A model generated the notes under the pieces. It did no database searches. It was not told the DNA's origin and saw nothing but the letters and a program-made list of their open reading frames with translations. Shown in pieces: positions 23,277 to 32,700 of a DNA stretch of 64,000 bases (the stretch's first letter is position 1; every line of letters begins with the position of its first letter). The stretch comes from Streptosporangium album (GTDB lineage Bacteria > Actinomycetota > Actinomycetes > Streptosporangiales > Streptosporangiaceae). The stretch covers positions 1,054,001 to 1,118,000 of the forward strand of contig NZ_JACHJU010000002.1 of assembly GCF_014203795.1 (NCBI RefSeq), in the 5' to 3' direction. The translations under genes and the position numbers were made by a program.

Positions 23277-23957
23277 TCACTCCGCCGGTGCGGTGACCTG
23301 GACCGGCACGTCGTAGTCGTGGAAGGAGACGATCACCTTGCCGCCGCTCAGCGGCAGGTCTGCCTTGAGCAGGCGGCTGGTGGCCTTGTCGATCCAGAGC
23401 CTGCTGTTCACGCTCTGCGCGAGTCCCGGCACCATGGTGGCGAGGACCTGCTGGGAGAGGGTGGCCGAGACCCGGTAGGCGTCGGCGCCGTCCACCTTCT
23501 CCTCTGCCTCCGTCCTGGGATCCAGGGCGTTGGTCATGAGCTGGACGACGCCTCTGTCCGGGTCGAGGATGGCCGAGGGGTCGTAGATCGCGGCCAGCTC
23601 GCTCCGTGACATCCTCTGGAATCCGCCGGTCACGCCTTTGAAGTGGACGACCTCTCCGACGATGACGAAGCTGATCTCCTGGAGACTGCCCCCCAGGTCG
23701 ATCTGGATGGTGCCGTCGGCGTCGCCTGTCCCGCTGAGGCGGCCGGTCGCCTTCTTGACGGGCACCGGCGGCGTGCCTTCGGTCTCCATGGTGAAGGCGG
23801 CAGACTTGGCGGTCCGCATCGCCTCCGCCGATTTCTTGACCAGCTCGGTCCCCACCGGCAGTGCGGCCCGGCCATCGGAGGCGCCGCCCCCGCTGCACGC
23901 GGTGATCAGGGAGAGCGCGGTGACCACCGCGGCGAGGAGAATCCGGCGAGCAGGCAT
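23277..23957 (-). CDS. LppX/LprAFG family lipoprotein, LprG-like
   Basis: The 226-residue protein has a lipoprotein signal (basic start, hydrophobic core, lipobox LITAC with the acylated Cys near residue 21). The mature part has the LppX_LprAFG pattern: an early helix [20 protein letters not shown], alternating beta strands, and [19 protein letters not shown] near the end. The family forms a half-barrel with a lipid-holding cavity. It precedes the MFS exporter by four bases, the same gene order as lprG and Rv1410c in mycobacteria, so it probably receives lipid from that transporter. Confidence 0.85.
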   Translation of the reverse strand: MPARRILLAAVVTALSLITACSGGGASDGRAALPVGTELVKKSAEAMRTAKSAAFTMETEGTPPVPVKKATGRLSGTGDADGTIQIDLGGSLQEISFVIVGEVVHFKGVTGGFQRMSRSELAAIYDPSAILDPDRGVVQLMTNALDPRTEAEEKVDGADAYRVSATLSQQVLATMVPGLAQSVNSRLWIDKATSRLLKADLPLSGGKVIVSFHDYDVPVQVTAPAE

Positions 23958-24017
23958 GGGCGGATCGTAGCGACCAGCCGGTCGGCTGAGGGAGAAATCG
24001 CCGGTATCGGTTTCACT

Positions 24018-24482
24018 TCAGCGCAGGTTTTTCAGGTGGCTCACCACGGGGGTGTACGCCTTCTCCAACTCGCGGAGCTGATCGTCGGTGAGCAGGTCGA
24101 TGAAGTGCCGGCGGACGCTGGTCACGTGGTGCGGCGCGACCTTCTGGATGGTGGCCCAGCCGTGCTCGGTGAGCACGGCGAAGGTGCCGCGCCGGTCATC
24201 CGGGCAGTCCTCCCTGGCCACCAGCCCCGCCGCCTCCATCCGGGAGATCTGGTGGGACAGGCGGCTGCGCGACTGGATCGTGGCGTCCGCCAGGTCGCTC
24301 ATCCGCATGCGGTGGTCGGGGATCTCCGAGAGGTTGACCAGGATCTCGTAGTCGTTGACGGAGAGTCCGAAGGGGTGGAGCTCGCGGTCGAGGCGATGTT
24401 CCAGAAGCTTGTGCGCGGCCAGGTGGGCTCGCCAGGTCCGCTGCTCGAGCGAGGTGAGCCAGCGCGGCTCCTCATCGTTCAC
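24018..24482 (-). CDS. MarR family transcriptional regulator
   Basis: The 154-residue protein has the winged-helix core of MarR: SVNDYEILVNLSEIPDHRMRMSDLAD, recognition helix TIQSRSRLSHQISRMEAAGLV, then the wing REDCPDDRRGTFAVLTEHG. Such regulators repress nearby transport or stress genes and release DNA on ligand binding. It lies 60 bases upstream of the lipoprotein-exporter pair on the same strand, which it may control. No clear operator palindrome was found there. Confidence 0.9.
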   Translation of the reverse strand: MNDEEPRWLTSLEQRTWRAHLAAHKLLEHRLDRELHPFGLSVNDYEILVNLSEIPDHRMRMSDLADATIQSRSRLSHQISRMEAAGLVAREDCPDDRRGTFAVLTEHGWATIQKVAPHHVTSVRRHFIDLLTDDQLRELEKAYTPVVSHLKNLR

Positions 24483-24797
24483 TGGTCGCTCACCATTCCT
24501 TGTACGCCGGGCGGCCGGCCGCTGCTCTCCCCGTGATGGGTACGCTCCCGGTTCATGGACCAGAACTTACCTCAGATACCGGTGACGACCTCGACGTAGG
24601 TCAGGCGGGGAAGGCGGTCGAACCAGGCGTTCTCGCCGGGCTTGCCGATGGTGACGGCGGTCAGCGCGGAAGCGGAGAGCGTCGGCACGGTGATCGTGGC
24701 GGGGCCGGCCGATCTCGGGGTCGCGCTCAACCTCAGCAGGCTCGGTGAGCGCCTCCCCTCGATCTCGCAGGTGTTTCTCGACCCGACCCCCAGAAGA
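24483..24797. other. Intergenic stretch without a recognisable gene
   Basis: The 315 bases between marR and the phosphopantetheinyl transferase gene keep high GC in third positions of short open frames on both strands. A minus-strand frame ends with WFDRLPRLTYVEVVTGI and then TGA at about 24573, and looks like a protein C-terminus. It has no start and I cannot name a family. It may be a decayed gene. Confidence 0.3.
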
Positions 24798-25436
24798 TCA
24801 GCCCAGGGTCGCCGGATGGTCGGTGACGACGCAGACCGCGACGCCTGAGCCGGTCCGCCACTCCAGCAGGTGCCTGCCCGCCCACTCCAGGCGGCGGGGG
24901 CCGTCCCCGTCGATCGGGAGACCGGACAGGTCCGTCGTGCGCAGGTCGTCCAGGGTGAGCTCGCCCCGTTTGATGAGCGCCTCCTTGCGGACCCAGAAGC
25001 GGATCAGTGCCTCGTTGTCACGGGCCAGGGGTCTTTCCACGGGGGCCAGGGCGTGCGCCGCCAGGGCCTCGTCCAGCGGGCCCTCGGGGACGTGCTCGGC
25101 GTCCACGCCGACCCGTCCCGGGCCCACCGCCGCGCAGACGTAGCCGTGGCTGTGGCTCAGGCTGACGCCGAGCTCGGGGACCTCCGCGAGGTACGGCCTG
25201 CCGTGCCCAGGCCCGCAACGGTCGCAGTGCTGGAGCAGTGTCAGCCGGTCCTCGGGAACGCCGACGACCTTGGCCGCGCACCGCCGTACCAGAAGGTGGG
25301 CCGCCACGAAGTCACGCCGGTCGCCCTCCCGGAGGAACTTCGCCGCGCGGTCACGCTCGACCTCGGTCAGGAGATCCATGCCGGTGGGGGAGTAGATCTC
25401 GTCGGTGGCGCCGGCCATCGCCAGACAATCGCGCAT
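24798..25436 (-). CDS. 4'-phosphopantetheinyl transferase, Sfp type
   Basis: The 212-residue enzyme moves the phosphopantetheine arm from CoA to a serine on carrier proteins. Motifs are VSLSHSHGYVCAAV (P1/P2 region), RVGVDAEHV with the Mg-binding Asp and Glu, and the signature FWVRKEALIKRG (W-x-x-KEA). Length is typical of Sfp-type enzymes that serve NRPS, PKS or siderophore carriers. No carrier-protein gene lies in the window, so its partners are elsewhere. It stands between intergenic debris and an Mce-associated-type gene. Confidence 0.9.
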   Translation of the reverse strand: MRDCLAMAGATDEIYSPTGMDLLTEVERDRAAKFLREGDRRDFVAAHLLVRRCAAKVVGVPEDRLTLLQHCDRCGPGHGRPYLAEVPELGVSLSHSHGYVCAAVGPGRVGVDAEHVPEGPLDEALAAHALAPVERPLARDNEALIRFWVRKEALIKRGELTLDDLRTTDLSGLPIDGDGPRRLEWAGRHLLEWRTGSGVAVCVVTDHPATLG

Positions 25437-25487
25437 TGATCCAGATTAGGCGGTCCGGCGGCACCTGGCAGCCCCGCGAACCGTGGA

Positions 25488-26252
25488 CTACTCGTCCTGC
25501 CTGGCGGCGCCCGGGGAGGGGGCGGGAGCCGGTTCCACCGTCCTGCCCTGGGGGTCGGTGACCAGCTCGTCGGCCGCGCCCATCACGGTCGCGTCGCTGA
25601 TCTTCCACTGGCCGCCGGTCTTGACCAGGGCGATCTGCATGGAGGTGCCGAGCATGCGCCGGATGCCCGCGGTGCTCGTGACCTGGGAGTCCACGACCGT
25701 GATCGCCTTCGCCCTGTCCCGGGCGAGCTCGGCGACGTAGACGCCCCGGACCGAGGCGGACGAGCTCGCCTTCATCGAAGTGATCACGTCCTTCAGCGGG
25801 CCGAACGCCTCGTCGTAGGTCTTTTCGAAGGTGTCGTCCGAGATGGCCAGGACCTGGTCCCGATAGGCGCTGAGGTTGGAGTAGTCGTAGGTCTGCAGGG
25901 CCACTGCGAACTCGCGAGCCCGCGCGAAGACCGCGTCACGCTCGGACTTCTCCTCCGTCAGGCGGCCGGCCGCCATCCACTGGAGCGCGGCGATCGTCGC
26001 GGCCGACGCGAGCGCCACGGCCATGGCCGCGCCCGTCCACTTGCCCCGCGACGCCAGGCGCGTCGCGTGGGCACTGCTCCGATCGCTCTCCGCGGCCGCC
26101 CTCTCCGCGGCCGCCCTGTCCAGGGCCGCCCTGACCGCCGACGCGGCAGCGGAATTCGGCTCGGTGGGCTCCCCCCCGTCCTCGCCGATACCGCCGTGGG
26201 CCGAGCCCGCTCCCCGGGGGAGTTCCTCGGGCTCCTGAGGGACTGGGCTCAC
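25488..26252 (-). CDS. Mce-associated-type single-pass membrane protein
   Basis: The 254-residue protein has an acidic, Ala-rich N-terminal region, one transmembrane helix at about 72-94 (GAAMAVALASAATIAALQW) and an extracytoplasmic domain. The latter's LQTYDYSNLSAYRDQVLAIS, DDTFEKTYDEAF and MQIALVKTGGQWKISD resemble the NTF2/VirB8-like domain of Mce-associated proteins. In mycobacteria these assist Mce lipid importers. No mce genes lie here, so this is likely an orphan paralogue. The last 25 residues are Pro-rich. Confidence 0.65.
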   Translation of the reverse strand: MSPVPQEPEELPRGAGSAHGGIGEDGGEPTEPNSAAASAVRAALDRAAAERAAAESDRSSAHATRLASRGKWTGAAMAVALASAATIAALQWMAAGRLTEEKSERDAVFARAREFAVALQTYDYSNLSAYRDQVLAISDDTFEKTYDEAFGPLKDVITSMKASSSASVRGVYVAELARDRAKAITVVDSQVTSTAGIRRMLGTSMQIALVKTGGQWKISDATVMGAADELVTDPQGRTVEPAPAPSPGAARQDE

Positions 26253-26432
26253 CTGCTACTCCTGTTCGCGGCGGCGCGGTCCCCGGCCCGTGACCGGGGA
26301 CCCGCTGTTCACCTCCGGGGCCGGCACCGGCCGGACCGGGTGGGCCGCCCCCTTGGGAGTGTTCCCCGCCGCGTCTGTATCAGCACGTCATCACGGTGTA
26401 CGAACTTCGCGGGGTGGGCCGCGGAGTGCCGG

Positions 26433-27851
26433 TCAGATGGAGAGCGCGCTCATCCAGCCCTCGATCTCGTCGGGGTGACGGGGCAGCCCGGCCGACATCA
26501 GGCGAGCGCCGTCGGCGGTGATCACGAGGTCGTCCTCGATGCGCACACCGATGCCGCGCAGCTCCGGCGGGAGCGTCAGGTCGTCCGGCTGGAGGTAGAG
26601 GCCGGGCTCGACGGTGAGCACCTGGCCCTCCTCCAGCACACCGTCCAGGTAGACCTCCGAGCGAGCCCTGGCACAGTCGTGGACGTCCATGCCGAGCATG
26701 TGGCCGCTGCTGCACAGGGTGTAGCGGCGGTACAGCCCGTTGTCGGCCTCCATCGCCTCGTCGGGGCTGATCTTCAGCACGCCCCAGTCACGCAGGCCCT
26801 CGGCGATGACCCGCATGGCCGTCTGGTGGAAGTCGCGGAACCTCGCGCCGGGCTTCAGAACGGCGATGGCCGCGCTCTGGGCCTCGTAGACCAGCTCGTA
26901 CACCTGGCGCTGAATCGGGTTGAACCGGCCCGACAGCGGCAGGGTCCTGGTGATGTCGGCGGTGTAGAGGTCGTCGGTCTCCACGCCCGCGTCGAGCAGC
27001 AGCAGGTCGTTCTCGTTCAGACGGCCGTCGTTGCGGATCCAGTGCAGCACGCACGCGTGGGCGCCGGAGGCCACGATGCTGTCGTAGCCGACCGCGTTGC
27101 CCTCCAGGCGGGCCCGGAGGCCGAAGACCCCTTCCAGGTAGCGCTCGCCGCGCCGGTGGGCCAGCGCCGCGGGCAGTGCCCGCACCACGTCCTCGAACCC
27201 GCGCGCGGTCGCGTCCACCGAGAACTGCAGCTCGGCGACCTCCCATTCATCCTTGATCATCCGCATCTCGGAGAGAAACGTCTCCAGCTCGCCGTCCCCG
27301 TCGTGCGGCGCGACCCGGGAGTCCACCGAGGCGTCCACCCCGCGCAGCACCCGTGCGGGCCCGCCGAGCACGTCGTCGATCCTGTCGACGGCCGCGCAGT
27401 CGATCAGATAGAGCGACTCCGCCTCGGCCAGGTCGGGGCGGCGACCCACCCAGAACTCGCCGTGGCGGCGGTCCCGGTAGAACTCCTGCCCGGCCGTTCC
27501 GGGCGCCGAGCGCGGTGAGCGCGGCCGCAGGAACAGGGTGGCGGACCCGGACGGTTCGATGACCAGGACGTTGTCCGGCTCCTGGTCGCCGGTGAGGTAG
27601 GTGAACGCGCTGTGCGGCCGGAAGCGGTAGTCGCTGTCGTTGCTGCGTGCCTTGAGCGTGCCTGAGGGGATGATCAGTCGTTCGCCGGGGAAGCGCGCGG
27701 CGAGCGCGGCGCGGCGCTTGGCGGTGTAGGAGGCCAGCGGCGGCGCGGTCAGGCCGTCGCGGTGGGTGTCGGCCCAGCCGGTCTCCATGAACGCGGCGAG
27801 GGCCTCGGAGACCGGCAGGTCGTGGCTGCCGGTGTTGAGCTTGTCGGTCAT
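26433..27851 (-). CDS. pepP: Xaa-Pro aminopeptidase (aminopeptidase P)
   Basis: This 472-residue metallopeptidase removes N-terminal residues next to proline. The creatinase-like N-terminal domain runs to about residue 220. The pita-bread catalytic domain has the two-metal ligands in DAGVETDDLYTADITRT (two Asp), GHMLGMDVHD (His), TVEPGLYL (Glu) and GVRIEDD (Glu). The ATG at 27851 follows GGGGAAACG. The frame extends to 27953 through non-homologous sequence, which is left out. It is probably cytosolic. Confidence 0.93.
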   Translation of the reverse strand: MTDKLNTGSHDLPVSEALAAFMETGWADTHRDGLTAPPLASYTAKRRAALAARFPGERLIIPSGTLKARSNDSDYRFRPHSAFTYLTGDQEPDNVLVIEPSGSATLFLRPRSPRSAPGTAGQEFYRDRRHGEFWVGRRPDLAEAESLYLIDCAAVDRIDDVLGGPARVLRGVDASVDSRVAPHDGDGELETFLSEMRMIKDEWEVAELQFSVDATARGFEDVVRALPAALAHRRGERYLEGVFGLRARLEGNAVGYDSIVASGAHACVLHWIRNDGRLNENDLLLLDAGVETDDLYTADITRTLPLSGRFNPIQRQVYELVYEAQSAAIAVLKPGARFRDFHQTAMRVIAEGLRDWGVLKISPDEAMEADNGLYRRYTLCSSGHMLGMDVHDCARARSEVYLDGVLEEGQVLTVEPGLYLQPDDLTLPPELRGIGVRIEDDLVITADGARLMSAGLPRHPDEIEGWMSALSI

Positions 27852-27956
27852 CGTTTCCCCGAGAGCGAAGATGTGTGGTATTTCACACATTACCGGTGGC
27901 CGACACGGCTCGCACCCCCACTCTAGGCGGGTGCGGGCCGTACCTCGGACCAATGA

Positions 27957-28140
27957 TCAGCCGATCGGCACCGGGTAGTCCTTGGCCAGGTCGGAGACCG
28001 CCGCCTCCTTGAAGATCACGGCCCCGCCGAGCGCGTCCATGTCCGGCTTGACGATGAAGGAGGCGCGTGAGGCGGGCTTGTCGAACATGGTGAAGTCCAT
28101 GACCGTGCCGTACTCGCCGCCCCAGGAGGACTGGGTGCGG
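27957..28140 (-). pseudogene. 3' end of an unidentified gene, truncated beside a TnpB element
   Basis: A minus-strand frame with good codon use reads SSWGGEYGTVMDF, then KPASRASFIVKPDMDALGG and VSDLAKDYPVPIG before TGA at 27957. It is cut off upstream at an in-frame stop around 28145, exactly where the right-end sequence of the decayed TnpB element begins. The simplest reading is that insertion removed or separated the 5' part. I do not recognise the protein family. No 5' portion was found on the other side of the element. Confidence 0.55.
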
Positions 28141-28149
28141 TACGGCTAC

Positions 28150-28347
28150 TGCCCGTCACCTGAGGTGCCTTCTTTGCGGCCGCCGGCGCTTAGGGGGAGC
28201 ATCGATGGGGCAATGGTTAGGGATACCGTTCGGAGAATCTCAGTGATCCTCTTTCCTGATTCATCGGCATCCGCCCCGGCAAGCCGAGGTCTTACGTCGC
28301 CTCCACAGGCGTTTGGCGTCTTCGGGGAACTGCCCGGCGACGTGGAA
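28150..28347 (-). ncRNA. Candidate omega-RNA/right end of the decayed TnpB element
   Basis: In IS200/IS605 and IS607 elements the guide (omega or re) RNA overlaps the 3' end of tnpB and the right end of the element. This 200-base stretch follows the TnpB stop on the same strand, has no coding pattern and ends at the truncated gene. Possible stems include CTGTGGAGGCGACG against the CGTCGCCGG region. This is positional inference only. Confidence 0.35.
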
Positions 28348-29076
28348 CTAAGCGGATGGCCGGTCGAGTTTCACAGCCGCGAGCAGATTGATCGCGGCGT
28401 TGACGTCCCGGTCGTGGACGACGCCACAAGAACACGTCCACACACGGTCATTCAAGGTCAGGCCCCGGTTGTTGGAGCCGCGCTGTTTGCGCGCTACCGC
28501 CTTGTTCGCCTTCCGCAGCCTGCGCAAGGCGGCCTTGAGCGGTTTCGGCGCGTGAATCTCGGTGACGGTGCCGTCGTCGTCTGCGACCGTCGCGAACGTC
28601 TTCACCCCGACGTCGATCCCGCACGCGGCAGCATCGGCCGCAACGGCCCGGCGTTCGTTGACGTCGTAGCGAAACCGCGACCTGTGCTTACGCTTGCGCC
28701 AGTCGGGGAATCCCAGCTTCTTACCCTTGCGCGCACCGTTGCGGGAGTCGAAGAAGTTCTTGAACCCAGCCGCGCGCAGGCGGCACGCCTCCTTCGGCAC
28801 CCGCGAGGACAGGCCCTCAGCGGCGAACCACGCAAAGCGCTTGGGGTGCTCGGTGCGCCAGGCGCGTTCCAGCGCGGGCGCCGACCACGGGACCGGTGTG
28901 AGGCCGGTGCCGGTGACACCGTAGGTCTTTTCTGCCTCCCGCTGATCGAGAGCAGCCCTGACCTTCTCCAGGCAGAAGTTCTCCACCACCCGCGAAAGTC
29001 CGGCGTGCCGGCTGAGGCGTTTTCGCTGCTCGGGCGTGGGGGCCAATTCCACCCGGAAGCCTTGACGGTCGCTCAT
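28348..29076 (-). pseudogene. Decayed TnpB (IS200/IS605-type OrfB) with two internal deletions
   Basis: The 242-residue frame keeps TnpB landmarks: the N-terminal [38 protein letters not shown], the RuvC-I Asp in [12 protein letters not shown] and the Ruv[15 protein letters not shown]. Two blocks are missing. One lies before RuvC-I. The other lies after KQRGSNNR and removes RuvC-II with its Glu and the first CxxC of the zinc finger; only CSCG remains. A normal TnpB has about 370-420 residues. It therefore cannot be an active nuclease, although the frame is still open. Confidence 0.85.
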
Positions 29077-29245
29077 GGGACTTCACCGGCTGCCCGGAGC
29101 GCGGTCTTGGCCCGGCGTGCGGCGAAGCGGCGACCGCGCCCACTCGGAAAGCTTCACACACGGATCATCCGGAGAAAGACTGATGACAACTGATGATTTC
29201 GCTGCCAGCTAACAACCCCAGCCAGGCCGAACCGAGGTGGTGTCC

Positions 29246-29674
29246 ATGCTGATCGGTAGAATTCTGCAAGGCAAGGGAACGGATGTGGCGACCGTTCACC
29301 CCGACGCGACGGTGACCGACCTCCTGGTGATCCTGGCCGAGCGCAACATCGGCGCCGTGGTGGTCTCCGAGGACGGCTCGTCGATCGCGGGCATCGTCTC
29401 CGAGCGCGACGTGGTGCGGCGGCTGCACGACCGGGGCGGCGGCGTGCTGACCGCCCCGGTGTCGTCCATCATGACGACCGAGGTCCGCACCTGCCCGCCC
29501 ACCGCCAACGTCGACGACCTGCGCCAGACCATGACCACCCATCGCATCCGGCACGTTCCCGTCGTGGACGGCGAGCGGCTGGCCGGGATCGTGAGCATCG
29601 GCGACGTGGTCAAGAGCTCCATCGAGTCGCTGGAGAACGAGAAGGCCTACCTGGTCGACTACCTGCAGCGCTGA
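29246..29674 (+). CDS. Tandem CBS-domain protein
   Basis: The 142-residue protein is two CBS motifs forming one Bateman module: ATVTDLLVILAERNIGAVVV with IAGIVSERDVVRRL, then RTCPPTANVDDLRQTMTTHRIRHVPVVD with LAGIVSIGDVVK. Such stand-alone modules bind adenine nucleotides or similar ligands and often signal energy state; the partner is unknown. ATG at 29246 follows GAGGTGG by five bases and is preferred over GTG 29237. It ends at a strong terminator. Confidence 0.9.
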   Translation: MLIGRILQGKGTDVATVHPDATVTDLLVILAERNIGAVVVSEDGSSIAGIVSERDVVRRLHDRGGGVLTAPVSSIMTTEVRTCPPTANVDDLRQTMTTHRIRHVPVVDGERLAGIVSIGDVVKSSIESLENEKAYLVDYLQR

Positions 29675-29684
29675 GCCCCGGGAA

Positions 29685-29712
29685 GGGGCCCGGCACTCCG
29701 GTGCCGGGCCCC
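29685..29712. terminator. Perfect 12-bp hairpin, bidirectional terminator
   Basis: GGGGCCCGGCAC and GTGCCGGGCCCC flank a TCCG loop. It lies between the convergent CBS-protein gene and the large protease gene, 11 bases from each stop codon. Confidence 0.8.
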
Positions 29713-29723
29713 TCGCGGGTCCG

Positions 29724-32700
29724 CTAACGGACGGTTATCTTGTCGACCTCGATCGTGATGCCCTTCACCTGCGGTGTCGACGTGCCCGTCGTCACCGTCC
29801 CGTCTCCCGAGCTGACTCCCTTGATCTTCATCGTGTAGGTCAGGGTGCCGCCGGGGGCTCCGGGGGTGCTGGTCACCCGCAGGTCCTCGGCCGGCGGACC
29901 GGTGATCTGACCGCCGGCCGTACCCTCGTCGTTCTCGGCGCCGACGGTCAGCCCGTAGCCCGCCGGCGGTCCGCCGGGCAGGTTGCCCGGGTCGTAGGTG
30001 TAGGTGATGTCCTCGGTCCCGTTCAGCCCGATCCACTGCTGGAACACCTTGGCGTCCGTCGTGCCGTAGACGTTGAGGCGCCATTCGACGACGAGCCAGT
30101 CACTCACGCCGTCGGTCAGCGTTCCGACGTAGACGCCCGGCGTGCCGGTGCCGTCCAGGTCGGTCCAGTAGGGGGCGAGCACGTTGTTCGGGGTGACCGG
30201 ATCCGGCAGCGACTGAGGCGTGGCGGCGATGTCCGCCGAGCCCGAGGTGCCTCCCGCGATCGTGTAGCCGTTGGAGACGATGCCGAGCCGGGTGTAGGTC
30301 TTCCCGGCGTAGGTGAACGCCGGGACGGTGAAGTTCAGCGCCTGCTCGTCGCCGATCGGCGTCGGCGCGATACCGAAGGCGTCGAGCGGCAGGTACGGTG
30401 CCGGACCGGTGCCCGGCGCGATGCCCGGCCTGTCCGGCTGCCTGGCCGTGAGGGTGGTCTTCGCCGTCGCGATCTGGGATCCGACCTTGGTGGCGCCGGT
30501 CACCGAGTTCAGCCGCAGCTTGCCGTTCAGCGTGCTGACCGCCGTCACCTCGGCGTCCTTGAGGGTGCTGTTCTGCACGCTCACCGTGCAGGTGGACTCG
30601 CCGGTGTCGCGGGCGATGGTGTCCGGCACGCAGGTCTGGTCGACCGGGACGGCGCCTTCCTTGCGGACGAACGCGACCGGCAGGTGCAGGTTGCGGCTGC
30701 CGCCCACCTGCTTGAGGTTCACCTGGCCGAAGTACTGCCCCTCGGGCAGGTCCGGAGCGGTGACCACCACGGTGATCTTGGCGCTCTTGCCCGGCTTGAC
30801 GGTGAACAGGGGCGGCAGCACCGTGATGTTCGCCCCGTTCACGGTCGTGCCCGTGGCGGTGTAGGTGAGCGTCTTGTCGCTGACGTTGGTGAACGTCCGC
30901 TTGGCGGTGATGAGACCCGGCATGGTCGGGGCGTTCACCGACGGCAGGTTGAGGTCGATGCGGTTCAGCTCGTCGCCGGCGGAGGCGGCGAAGTTCTCCG
31001 CCGTCTCGTTCAGGGTCAGACCGGGGTCGCCGGCCTTGGTCAGGTCGATGCGTCCGCCGCCGAAGTCAAACGGGTCGGCGGGGGTGACGCGGTCCTGCTT
31101 GGTGACCGAGGTCGTGGCCGTCGTCTCCAGCGCGGACTTGACCTGTCCCGGTGTCCAGTCGGGGTGCAGCGCGAACACCAGCGCCGAGGCGCCTGCGACG
31201 TGCGGCGACGACATCGAGGTGCCCGCGATGACCTGGTACAGGTTGCCCTGCGGGCCGCCCTCGGGACCCTCCAGCGTCGGCGTCTGCCCGGCCAGGATGT
31301 GCAGGCCGGGTGCGGTGACGTCCGGCTTGAGGAAGTCGCCGCCCGGTCCGCGGGAGGAGAACGTGGTCATCGTGTCGCCCTGCCAGGTCGCCTTGGCGCC
31401 CTGGGTGAACGAGCCGGTCGCCCCGGCGTTGGCCGACAGGAAGGCGAGCAGGGCGTCGCCCTCGGGCTTGTCGAGGTGGACCGTCGGGATCCAGTGGTTG
31501 TCGGTCATCACGTCGAGCGGCGTGGCGTTGTAGAGGATCATGCCGGCCGCGCCGCCCTGGCGGACGTTGTAGCTCTTCATGATCCGGCCGGCGCCACGCT
31601 GGCAGACGACGATCTTTCCGGTGAACAGGCCCGGCGGAGCGGGAGCCGTACACAGCGCGTTGGAGTACGGCGGTGCGGAGGCGAGCACCACCGGCAGCGG
31701 TGAGGCCAGGCCCGCCGTGATGGAGGCGCCCTTGAGCGTGGCCGTCGCGCCGCCCGAGCCGGCCAGCGTGAGCGTGGACTGGAAGGTCCTGCTCTGCGTG
31801 GAGGCCGCCACCGTGGTCACCCACGGGCCGAGGTGGTCGGTGGTCGCCGCCCCGGGGCCGGAGTTGCCCGCCGAGGCCGAGACGAGCACGCCCGCCGCGT
31901 AGGCGTCGAGGAAGGCCAGCTCCACCGGGTCGCTGTAGGGGGAGCTGCCGCCGGAGATGGAGAAGTTGATCACGCGGACGCCGTCGAGGATGGCCCGGCC
32001 CACCGCCTGCGCCGAGTCGGAGGGGAAGCAGCCCTCCACGCCGCAGACCTTGTAGACCGACACGTGCGCCGCCGGGGCGATGCCGTGGATGGGCCCGCGG
32101 CTGATGCCGAGCGGGTTGGCGTCCGCCACCGGGCCGCCTGCCGAGGTGGTCGCGGTGTGGGTGCCGTGACCGTTGGAGTCACGGGCGCTGTCGGGGTAGA
32201 CCTCGCCGCCGAACACCTCGTTGTAGGTGTCGAGGAACGGCGCTCCGCCGATCAGCTTCCGGTTGCAGGTGAACGGATCGGCCGCCGGCGTCAGCGGGTT
32301 GTCTCCGAAGTTGCAGACGCGCGGGGCGCCGTCCTTGGTCGCCGGTACGGCGGGCAGCGTGCCCGGGTCGGCGAACTGGGGGTGCTCCGGCCAGGCACCG
32401 GAGTCGAGGATGCCGACGACGACGCCCTTGCCGGACGAGGAACTGCCGCCCAGCTTGCTGTAGATCGCGGGAGCCCCGATGAAGGAGGCGCTCGAGTCGG
32501 TCAGCAGGTGCTCGGGCCTGTCCTCCTGGACGGCGGCCACCCCGGGCAGCTTCAGCAGTTCGGCCGCCTTGTTGGCGGGGACCCGCAGTGCGATCCCGCC
32601 GTAGACGGTGCGCAGCTTCTGCCCGGCCTTGGCGGCCGGCACGGCCTTGGTCAGGCCGGAGAGGAAGGCGTTCTCGACTTCCTCGATGTGCTTGCCGTAC

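Noticed and set aside
24642..24848. Small plus-strand ORF starting MPMVTAVSAEAES
   Set aside because: It overlaps the 3' end of the phosphopantetheinyl transferase gene, has no ribosome site and no recognisable family.
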